Source: an uncultured Lachnospiraceae bacterium (GTDB taxonomy: Bacteria > Bacillota > Clostridia > Lachnospirales > Lachnospiraceae). From it: a DNA stretch of 38,054 nt. Below the pieces are notes generated by a model that was not told the DNA's origin, did not search any database, and worked only from the letters and a program-made list of their open reading frames with translations. The position numbers and the translations under genes were made by a program. Numbering within the stretch: position 1 is the first letter of the stretch; the number at the start of each line of letters is the position of its first letter. The stretch is from NCBI GenBank assembly GCA_948470905.1, contig CAOKQK010000001.1, forward strand, positions 1 to 38,054, written 5' to 3'. Below, one piece after another: positions 32,503-38,054 of the stretch.

Positions 32503-32955
32503 ATGCAGACTTATATTTTGGCAGGCTGCGGCATTTTTGCCGCAGCCGTTGTGCTTGTCCTGGCGATCAGGCTGGTCCGGAGGGCGCGGAAAAACCGTCC
32601 CTGCGAGATGGATCTGATGGAGGGACATGAATTTGAATATTATTGTGCGGAGCTGCTGAAAAAAAGCGGCTTTCAGGAGGTGGAGGTCACAAGGGGCAGC
32701 GGCGATTATGGTATCGACATCCTGGCGGAGAAGGACGGTGTCACCTATGCCATCCAGTGTAAGCGTTATCATGCGCCGGTGGGAGTGAAGGCGGTGCAGG
32801 AGGCTTACGCAGGGCGGGATTATTATGACAGGATGGTGGGAGCCGTGCTGACGAACCAGTATTTTACCCAGCCTGCTGTGGAGGCGGCGCGGAAGCTCAA
32901 GATCCTGCTCTGGGACAGGGGATATCTGGAGAGCATGATGGAGGATTGTGAGTAA
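32503..32955 (+). CDS. Membrane-anchored Mrr-type restriction endonuclease-like protein
   Basis: 150 residues. An N-terminal membrane helix (AGCGIFAAAVVLVLAIRLV) is followed by a basic RRARKNR stretch. Then comes a compact Mrr-type nuclease fold: EFEYYCAELLKKSGFQEVEV, GSGDYGIDILAE (catalytic Asp near 67-71), AIQCKRY (QxK, near 84-87) and VVEAARKLKILLWDR-like end helices. All catalytic positions of the PD-(D/E)xK family appear to be present. Membrane-tethered Mrr domains occur in Firmicutes. They cut, or are proposed to cut, foreign or modified DNA, but this is not shown here. The RBS is weak (GGGAGAACGGGCAGGTTAAT). Confidence 0.82.
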   Translation: MQTYILAGCGIFAAAVVLVLAIRLVRRARKNRPCEMDLMEGHEFEYYCAELLKKSGFQEVEVTRGSGDYGIDILAEKDGVTYAIQCKRYHAPVGVKAVQEAYAGRDYYDRMVGAVLTNQYFTQPAVEAARKLKILLWDRGYLESMMEDCE

Positions 32956-32961
32956 GGGTTT

Positions 32962-33078
32962 ATCCCCGCGGGCAATGAGTCATAAGTCCAAGGAAGTAAA
33001 CTTCCTTAAAGTTTACTTCTCTGGGACCTTGACGAATGCCGCGAGGGTCAAAAACTCCGCAGCTGCGGGGTTTTTGAT
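32962..33078 (+). repeat. Intergenic repeat element, copy 7 (fullest copy)
   Basis: ATCCCCGCGGGCAATGAGTC, then GGAAGTAAACTT, CCTTA, AAGTTTACTTCTC, then CTTGACGAATGCCGCGAGGG, then the terminator end. GAAGTAAACTT/AAGTTTACTTC is a perfect 11-bp hairpin. It fills nearly the whole gap between two convergent genes. Confidence 0.88.
33050..33076. terminator. Bidirectional terminator at the right end of repeat copy 7
   Basis: An A-run, CTCCGCAGCTGCGGGG with the palindrome CCGCAGCTGCGG (33057-33068), and TTTTT. It works in either direction for the nuclease gene and the convergent DUF885 gene. Confidence 0.75.
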
Positions 33079-33091
33079 TAGGAGCTGCTGT

Positions 33092-34912
33092 TCACGGGGT
33101 GGACAGCAGTTCTTCTTCCAGTGTCGCGAAGTCCGAGGGACCGCAGTCCAGATAAAAGGTATGGAAGCGCAGGTCGGTGTATTCGTTTTGCCATAATTCT
33201 TTTGCCCTGTCCTGGAGGGACAGGATTTCCAGGTACCCAAGGTAATATTTCAGATAATTGCAGGGCTCCTGGGCTATATATGTATAGACCGACCTTATTA
33301 CTGAACTGTCGGTGAATCCAAAGCTCTCAAGTGTCTTTGCTATCTGGCTGTAAGATGCGTTTTCATAGTGGATCATTATGTCCAGCAGGGAATAAAGGCA
33401 CAGCTGCAGGCTGCGGTTGTGTTTTTCCAGCTGTGCGTTCAGGGCGGCGTCCGGCTGGCTGTGTTCTTTAAGGAGCGCAGAGGCGTAATCGTAGGACAGG
33501 AATTCCACATACAATGCCCAGCCTTCCAGATAACCGCCGTACCAGAGCAGCTCTCTGGCGGGGCGGATCTGTCTGGCAAGGGAGGAGCGGTTATAGTAGG
33601 CTGTCTGGTACAGGTGTCCCGGATAGCCTTCGTGAGCCAGGGTGGTATACAGGTCAAGGCCGCCGGGGGTCTTGCTGCGGTTGATGTAGATGGAGTTCTC
33701 GTCTGCGTTGTCCAGCGGGGCTGTCAGGTAGTAGGCGGGGGCGGTATAGTCTTCCAGGCTTTCCGACACGGGTTTGACAGCGGCGGTGACGGAGCCTCCG
33801 GGGATGGAGGGAAAGCTGCCGGACATGCGGGTCTGCAGATCCAGAAGCATCTGTGAGGCGTCCTTGTAGGGAAAGGAAGCGGAAGGGGCGCCGGAGTAAT
33901 TTTTAAGCAGTCCGGGATTTTTGGTGATAAGCTTTTTGATCTCATCGTATTCATGGGTAAAGCTTTGGACCAGAAGCTCCTCGATGTCGTCAATGGGGCG
34001 GTAAGATCCGGTCTCGGAGATGACCAGATTTTCGTAATAGGATCTGCCCTCCGGCGTGGCGCCCAGCCCGCAGAGCTGGACGGAGGTGTCCTCCAGGAGC
34101 AGCAGCCCGTCTCCCAGTGCGGCATAGGCGGGCAGAAGCACTGTCTTAAGGAGGCGGTCGTTCTGTGTGATGTAATGCTCCGCTTCTTTTTCGGTAATCT
34201 GGTCTGCCTGGAACAGGGAATCCAGCCTTTCCCTGAAGGTGGTCTGAAGGAAGTGGGTTCCTGCCTCCAACTCACTGGCTGTGACAACAGTGTCACATTG
34301 CTCACGGACGCTTTTCAGGGATGCAGCGGGTGTGGGCAGGCCTGCCGCCGCTTTGTCCTGTTCGTATAAAAGCAGGGAGGCAAAGTATTCGTCGGTCTGG
34401 TCCAGGAGGGCGAGATAATCCTCCACGTCCCGCTTGCTGCGGAAAGTATATTCCGCCAGAAGGACCGGCAACTGGGACTGCATTCCGGAGGAGGGAGAGA
34501 GGGGGGCGCTGTAATAGGGGAAATTGCTCATTTCCAGAGAATTTTCCAGGGAGCGGGTCATGAGCTTCCAGAGATAAGCGTCAGGCTCCGAAAGCTTGTC
34601 GGCGTGTATCTCATACAGCGCTGCCAGGGTGTTCTCCAGGGCGGCCCGGCCATGCTTCGACGCCTCCGGATCATATCCTCCAAGGGTCGGCGTGTAGTCG
34701 TAAATGCCGAAAGCGGCAGGGTCTGCAAGGTTGTAGTGCATGCTTAAGGTATTTGCCTTCATCTCGTTTACGAACAGTTCGGAGGTAATGTTGGCAAAAC
34801 GTTTTTCGTCCCTTTTGTACGCAAAAAGGAAAAGGGTCATGCAGGAAAACAACAGCAGAAAGCAGGCGGCAAAACCGAGCTGTTTTATGGATAGGGAAGA
34901 ATGTTTTTTCAA
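33092..34912 (-). CDS. DUF885 family, probable zinc peptidase, membrane-anchored
   Basis: 606 residues from a TTG at 34912 with AAGGTG upstream. One N-terminal membrane or signal segment (LGFAACFLLLFSCMTLFLFA) is followed by a long helical extracytoplasmic domain. The diagnostic motif is AHEGYPGHLYQTAYY (about 420), an HExxH-like zinc site as found in DUF885 proteins, which are predicted metallopeptidases. The length is typical. It is convergent with the Mrr-type nuclease and separated from it by repeat copy 7. No cleavage site for release is obvious, so it is probably tethered to the membrane. The substrate is unknown. Confidence 0.82.
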   Translation of the reverse strand: MKKHSSLSIKQLGFAACFLLLFSCMTLFLFAYKRDEKRFANITSELFVNEMKANTLSMHYNLADPAAFGIYDYTPTLGGYDPEASKHGRAALENTLAALYEIHADKLSEPDAYLWKLMTRSLENSLEMSNFPYYSAPLSPSSGMQSQLPVLLAEYTFRSKRDVEDYLALLDQTDEYFASLLLYEQDKAAAGLPTPAASLKSVREQCDTVVTASELEAGTHFLQTTFRERLDSLFQADQITEKEAEHYITQNDRLLKTVLLPAYAALGDGLLLLEDTSVQLCGLGATPEGRSYYENLVISETGSYRPIDDIEELLVQSFTHEYDEIKKLITKNPGLLKNYSGAPSASFPYKDASQMLLDLQTRMSGSFPSIPGGSVTAAVKPVSESLEDYTAPAYYLTAPLDNADENSIYINRSKTPGGLDLYTTLAHEGYPGHLYQTAYYNRSSLARQIRPARELLWYGGYLEGWALYVEFLSYDYASALLKEHSQPDAALNAQLEKHNRSLQLCLYSLLDIMIHYENASYSQIAKTLESFGFTDSSVIRSVYTYIAQEPCNYLKYYLGYLEILSLQDRAKELWQNEYTDLRFHTFYLDCGPSDFATLEEELLSTP

Positions 34913-34976
34913 AGGATCACCTTAATATCAGACGTTGCTATATTATATTGAGGTTCCTAGGGGGTTATGCTTTATC

Positions 34977-35020
34977 CCTGTTTTCTTTTGCAAAAGCCGT
35001 TGAGTGCCGCCGGATTTTAT
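34977..35020 (+). repeat. Exact 44-bp repeat, copy 1 (partner at 35888)
   Basis: CCTGTTTTCTTTTGCAAAAG, CCGTTGAGTGCCGCCGG and ATTTTAT are identical at 35888-35931. It includes the palindrome CTTTTGCAAAAG and TTGAGT. Here no -10 box follows at the right distance, so it is unlikely to be an active promoter. Confidence 0.85.
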
Positions 35021-35094
35021 TATCCTGCATGCCGGTCAGAGCCATTTGTTCTTTTAGTGAAACAGGCGCATCACTTGGAAAGGAGCCTGTTACC

Positions 35095-35235
35095 ATGATT
35101 ATTAAAGACAGCATCTTCCTTGTGGTTTTAGCCGTTTCGGATTCCCAGCTGGGCATAATAGGCTGGAGCCCGGTTGTTTTATTCCCGCGGGTAATGAGTC
35201 ATAAGTCCGAGAAGTTTACTTCTCTGGGACCTTGA
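35095..35235 (+). CDS. Possible small peptide whose end runs into repeat copy 8
   Basis: A 46-codon ORF with GGAAAGGAG 8 nt before the ATG. The first 30 residues (MIIKDSIFLVVLAVSDSQLG...) include a hydrophobic part; the last 16 are encoded by the intergenic repeat (RVMSHKSEKFTSLGP). It may be a small gene whose 3' end was replaced by the repeat, or no gene at all. Confidence 0.25.
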   Translation: MIIKDSIFLVVLAVSDSQLGIIGWSPVVLFPRVMSHKSEKFTSLGP

Positions 35236-35259
35236 CGAATGCAGCGGGGACTTTGATTT
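35181..35259 (+). repeat. Intergenic repeat element, copy 8
   Basis: ATTCCCGCGGGTAATGAGTC, then GAGAAGTTTACTTCTCTGGG, then CTTGACGAATGCAGCGGGGA and CTTTGATTTA. It ends 18 nt before the ATG of the next gene, so its right end serves as that gene's 5' leader. Confidence 0.85.
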
Positions 35260-35276
35260 AGTAAGGTAAGAAGTAA

Positions 35277-35759
35277 ATGAGACGAAAAAGGATCATAATA
35301 TTATTTTTGGGAATATTTTTTTTCTCTTTGTGTATTTTTCTATGTCCTCAGCGTTATCAAGGGCATGTCACGGTCTATAGCTTGGATGGGGAAGTTTTGG
35401 AGCTGGAGCTTGATGTGGTTTTGCATAAAAAGCGACTGCATATCGGCACTCCCGGAGGAACGAATGCCGGTGACAGAATAACATTTACAGACAAATTATA
35501 TGGAACAATTATGATGGATGGGCAGACCTATTGGAGCCAGTGGAACTTGTGGGATGAACGGAATATGTCTCGTAATGGTCCGGCATCTTCGTATATGTTT
35601 TTTACAGGCACGGACAGTTTATTTAATGATCCGGCATGCACTTATATTATTATGTATATGGAACCCGGTTTTCAACATATGAGCTTCTGGGTTATCCGGA
35701 AGAATGGGGAAGATACCATGTATTATGAATCGGCATGCGGCACGCCATCTTCAGCTTGA
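35277..35759 (+). CDS. Small membrane-anchored or secreted protein, unknown
   Basis: 160 residues. A basic start and hydrophobic stretch (MRRKRIIILFLGIFFFSLCI) are followed by a beta-rich extracytoplasmic part (QGHVTVYSLDGEVLELELDV, KLYGTIMMDGQTYWSQWNLW, ASSYMFFTGTDSLF, MSFWVIRKNGEDTMYYESAC). There is no lipobox; the segment looks like an uncleaved anchor or signal. I do not recognise the family. AAGGTAAG precedes the ATG. It is AT-rich compared with araA and the DUF885 gene, in keeping with the other small secreted genes in the window. Confidence 0.65.
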   Translation: MRRKRIIILFLGIFFFSLCIFLCPQRYQGHVTVYSLDGEVLELELDVVLHKKRLHIGTPGGTNAGDRITFTDKLYGTIMMDGQTYWSQWNLWDERNMSRNGPASSYMFFTGTDSLFNDPACTYIIMYMEPGFQHMSFWVIRKNGEDTMYYESACGTPSSA

Positions 35760-35819
35760 CCGGAGAGCAGCATATTGCAGGACATGCTGTGAAAGCTGCT
35801 GTAAAAAACAGTACTGATC

Positions 35820-35859
35820 AATAGCCGCAACGATACCTAAAGGTGTCGTTGCGGCTATT
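35820..35859. terminator. Strong hairpin after the small secreted gene
   Basis: AATAGCCGCAACGATACC (35820-35837) pairs with GGTGTCGTTGCGGCTATT (35842-35859) with one mismatch across a TAAA loop. No T-run follows on the + strand, so it is terminator-like but may need help or act in RNA stability. Confidence 0.6.
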
Positions 35860-35887
35860 GGCGTTGTCGTGCTTTGATGGATCACTT

Positions 35888-35931
35888 CCTGTTTTCTTTT
35901 GCAAAAGCCGTTGAGTGCCGCCGGATTTTAT
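35888..35931 (+). repeat. Exact 44-bp repeat, copy 2, within the araA promoter
   Basis: Identical to 34977-35020. Here it supplies the -35 box and most of the spacer of the araA promoter. The palindrome CTTTTGCAAAAG (35896-35907) lies just upstream of the -35 box, where an operator could be. Confidence 0.85.
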
Positions 35932-35939
35932 GATATACT
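35911..35939 (+). promoter_or_regulatory. Probable promoter of the araA-kinase unit
   Basis: TTGAGT (35911-35916), 17-nt spacer, TATACT (35934-35939). The leader to the araA start is about 130 nt. Confidence 0.55.
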
Positions 35940-36076
35940 TTATATAATATTTGTCTTGGTGCGGGGGCTTTGCCGGACCTTATGACAAGAGGGAAACGGG
36001 GAAGGGGCTACACAGGCACTGAGGCTTAAGATGGGACAAATTGCCGTCGGCGGCATATAATAAGGAGGACACAAAA

Positions 36077-37573
36077 ATGAAGGCATTAAAAAAGTATCAA
36101 TTTTGGTTCTGCACAGGTTCGCAGGATCTGTACGGGGACGAGTGCCTGCGCAAGGTCGCGGCCCATTCCAGAGAGATGGTGGAGGGGCTGAATGCGTCAG
36201 GGGCGCTGCCTTATGAGCTGGTGTGGAAGCCCACGCTGATTGATCAGGCTTCGATCAGGCGCACCTTTAACGAGGCGAACAACGATGAGAACTGCGCGGG
36301 CGTCATTACCTGGATGCATACCTTTTCTCCTGCGAAAATGTGGATCATTGGCCTGCAGGAGTACCATAAGCCGCTGTGTCATTTACATACGCAATACAAC
36401 GAGGAGATCCCCTACGATACCATTGACATGGATTTTATGAACGAGAATCAGTCGGCCCACGGTGACAGGGAGTACGGGCATATCGTCACCCGCATGGGCA
36501 TTGAGAGGAAGGTCATTGTAGGACACTGGCAGAACCCGGCTGTGGCACAGAAGCTTGCAGGCTGGATGCGCACTGCGGTGGGGGTGATGGAGTCTTCTCA
36601 CATCCGTGTCTGCCGTATCGGTGACAACATGAACAATGTAGCCGTGACAGAGGGCGACAAGGTTGAGGCGCAGGTGAAGTTTGGCTGGGAGATCGACCAT
36701 TTTAATGTGAATGATGCTGTGGCATATGTGGATGCCGTTCCCAAGGCGCAGGTGGACGCCCTGGTGGAGGAATACTATGGCAAATATGTGATTTTGACAG
36801 AGGGCAGGGATCCTGAGGAGTTCAGGCAGCATGTTGCCGTGCAGGCACAGATTGAGATCGGGCTTGAGAAATTCCTGGAAGACGGCGACTATCACGCGAT
36901 CGTTACGCATTTCGGTATGCTGGGGGGCTTAAGGCAGCTGCCGGGTCTTGCCATCCAGAGACTGATGGAGAGAGGTTACGGCTTCGGTGCGGAGGGTGAC
37001 TGGAAGACTGCAGCGATGGTGCGTCTGATGAAGATTATGACTGCCGGCATGAAGGACGCAAGGGGAACTTCGTTCATGGAGGATTATACCTATAATTTTG
37101 TGCCCGGAAAAGAAGGTATCCTGCAGGCGCATATGCTGGAGGTGTGTCCGACCATTTCTGACGGCCCTGTCAGCATCAAGGTACAGCCGCTTTCCATGGG
37201 CAGCCGCGAGGATCCTGCCCGTCTGGTGTTTACCAGCAAGACAGGACCTGCTGTGGCGACTTCCCTGGTGGATATGGGCAACCGTTTCCGGCTGCTGGTA
37301 AATGCGGTGGATTGTAAGAAATGTGAGAAGCCCATGCCCAAGCTCCCGGTGGCGACGGCGTTCTGGACGCCCCAGCCGGATCTTGAGACAGGTGCGGAGG
37401 CATGGATCCTGGCCGGGGGCGCCCATCATACAGCATTCTCCTATGACCTGAGCGTGCAGCAGATGGTGGACTGGGCAGACGCCATGGGGATTGAGAGTGT
37501 GGTCATCGACAAGGGCACCACGATCCCGGCGCTGAAAAACGAGCTGAGATGGAACGCATGCTGCTATAGATAA
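36077..37573 (+). CDS. araA: L-arabinose isomerase
   Basis: 498 residues, the usual length for the enzyme. It converts L-arabinose to L-ribulose in the cytoplasm, the first step of arabinose use. Family motifs are clear: FWFCTGSQDLYGDE at the start, GVITWMHTFSPAKMWI, HTQYNEEIPYDTIDMDFMN, GAEGDWKTAAMVRLMK, GTSFMEDYTYNF, HMLEVCP and GGAHHTAFSYD. The Glu and His residues of these last motifs correspond to the metal and active-site residues known from Escherichia coli AraA. AAGGAGG precedes the ATG at 36077. An FGGY kinase follows after 148 nt, so this is the start of an arabinose operon. Confidence 0.95.
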   Translation: MKALKKYQFWFCTGSQDLYGDECLRKVAAHSREMVEGLNASGALPYELVWKPTLIDQASIRRTFNEANNDENCAGVITWMHTFSPAKMWIIGLQEYHKPLCHLHTQYNEEIPYDTIDMDFMNENQSAHGDREYGHIVTRMGIERKVIVGHWQNPAVAQKLAGWMRTAVGVMESSHIRVCRIGDNMNNVAVTEGDKVEAQVKFGWEIDHFNVNDAVAYVDAVPKAQVDALVEEYYGKYVILTEGRDPEEFRQHVAVQAQIEIGLEKFLEDGDYHAIVTHFGMLGGLRQLPGLAIQRLMERGYGFGAEGDWKTAAMVRLMKIMTAGMKDARGTSFMEDYTYNFVPGKEGILQAHMLEVCPTISDGPVSIKVQPLSMGSREDPARLVFTSKTGPAVATSLVDMGNRFRLLVNAVDCKKCEKPMPKLPVATAFWTPQPDLETGAEAWILAGGAHHTAFSYDLSVQQMVDWADAMGIESVVIDKGTTIPALKNELRWNACCYR

Positions 37574-37640
37574 GATGGATTAAAAAGATCCGCTGCCCCC
37601 ACGCGGCAGAAGGAGAGGAAGTTTGGAAGTAAACATCCAT

Positions 37641-37673
37641 ACAATGGAATCTTTCAGAAAAGAATTCCATTGT
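37641..37673 (+). promoter_or_regulatory. Perfect 10-bp hairpin between araA and the kinase gene
   Basis: ACAATGGAAT (37641-37650) pairs with ATTCCATTGT (37664-37673). No T-run follows. It could limit read-through or protect the 3' end of the araA message, tuning the ratio of the two enzymes. Confidence 0.45.
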
Positions 37674-37721
37674 CAGGAATTTTGAATTAATGTCCGTCTC
37701 GGCGGACAGAGAGGTGTAAGT

Positions 37722-38054
37722 ATGAGCGAGACAGTCAAAAAGACAATACAGGATGGCAGGGCTGTCCTGGGTATTGAATTTGGTTCCACCCGCATCAAGG
37801 CAGTGCTGACAGATGAGACGCATCAGCCTGTTGCCATGGGGACGTGGGATTGGGAGAACCGTCTGGAGAACAACATATGGACCTACAGTCTGGAGGACAT
37901 CTGGAAAGGGCTCCAGGGCTGCTACAAAAGCCTTGGGGAGGATGTGGAGGAAAAGTACGGTGTGGCGCTGACGAATCTGGCGGCGCTGGGTTTTTCCGGC
38001 ATGATGCACGGATATATGCCTTTTGACAGGGCAGGTGAGCTGCTGGTGTCCTTT
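37722..38054 (+). CDS. FGGY-family carbohydrate kinase, N-terminal part (3' cut by window)
   Basis: The first 111 residues of an FGGY sugar kinase. The phosphate motif GIEFGSTRIKAVLTD (about residues 17-31) and GFSGMMHGYMPFD (about 90) are typical. Placed directly behind araA it is most likely the L-ribulokinase of the arabinose pathway, making L-ribulose 5-phosphate. It differs in style from classic AraB, so I leave the symbol open. GAGAGGTG lies upstream of the ATG. The rest lies outside the window. Confidence 0.85.
   Translation, partial: MSETVKKTIQDGRAVLGIEFGSTRIKAVLTDETHQPVAMGTWDWENRLENNIWTYSLEDIWKGLQGCYKSLGEDVEEKYGVALTNLAALGFSGMMHGYMPFDRAGELLVSF

Larger units (their letters stand above)
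34913..35276. other. Intergenic region with two repeats and a possible small ORF
   Basis: Contains the 44-bp repeat (34977-35020), the small ORF at 35095 and repeat copy 8 (35181-35259), listed separately. I see no other gene. Confidence 0.5.

Noticed and set aside
32948-33196. 82-codon ORF after the Mrr-type nuclease
   Set aside because: Most of it is a translation of intergenic repeat copy 7 (PRAMSHKSKEVNF...), and it overlaps the convergent DUF885 gene.
4783-35259. The repeated element as a CRISPR array
   Set aside because: Copies are kilobases apart, are 70-120 bp long, vary internally and have no regular spacers or cas genes.

Overview
The window looks like a chromosomal segment of a gut-type Clostridia, most likely Lachnospiraceae. 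The reasons are strong AAGGAGG-type ribosome binding sites, low use of GTG/TTG starts, mixed GC content with AT-rich accessory genes, many lipoprotein solute-binding proteins whose C-termini share an (I/V)xNRVxLYLxE motif, and an araA-FGGY kinase pair. The taxonomic call is inference; no rRNA or other marker is present.

Layout. (1) 1-4.7 kb: the tail of an unrecognised gene, an ABC exporter, a 50-residue membrane-anchored peptide, and a convergent 642-residue regulator with two XRE helix-turn-helix domains and TPR-like helices. This looks like a peptide-signalling locus. (2) 4.7-9.6 kb: an unknown protein, a secreted PPC-domain protein, an insertion-sequence remnant, and a lipoprotein joining a propeller-like region to a solute-binding domain. 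(3) 9.6-13.9 kb: a propeller lipoprotein, two FtsX/MacB-type permeases and a LolD-type ATPase, closed by a strong terminator. (4) 13.9-18.4 kb: an XRE regulator with a clear promoter and operator boxes, a small membrane protein, a NatA/NatB-like ABC exporter and a MATE pump. (5) 18.4-21.6 kb: MgtC (minus strand), a MerR-methyltransferase fusion and a free-standing paralogous methyltransferase. (6) 21.7-30.7 kb: two small Cys-containing secreted proteins, three solute-binding lipoproteins (two are close tandem duplicates) and a large polytopic membrane protein. No ABC sugar permease lies near any of the solute-binding proteins. (7) 31-35.8 kb: a coiled-coil protein, a membrane-anchored Mrr-type nuclease, a DUF885 peptidase-like protein (minus) and a small membrane-anchored protein. 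(8) 35.9 kb to the end: araA and the start of an FGGY kinase.

The gaps between genes are rich in repeats. At least eight copies of an intergenic element of about 70-120 bp are scattered through the window. Its full form runs from a CCCGCGGGCAATGAG box, through a GAAGTAAACTT/AAGTTTACTTC hairpin, to a GACGAATGCCGCGAGGGTC box. Some copies carry a terminator-like right end. Further duplicated blocks lie ahead of the lipoprotein genes (6731/9298, 24334/25141, 24417/26836) and as an exact 44-bp repeat (34977/35888). Two proteins also carry short in-frame tandem repeats (36-bp and 60-bp units) inside otherwise ordinary domains.

The most promising unusual systems are the double-HTH regulator/peptide/exporter locus, the intergenic repeat family, and the repeated pairing of small secreted proteins with solute-binding lipoproteins that lack permeases. 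All calls come from reading the sequence by eye. Family names rest on motif recognition, not database searches.
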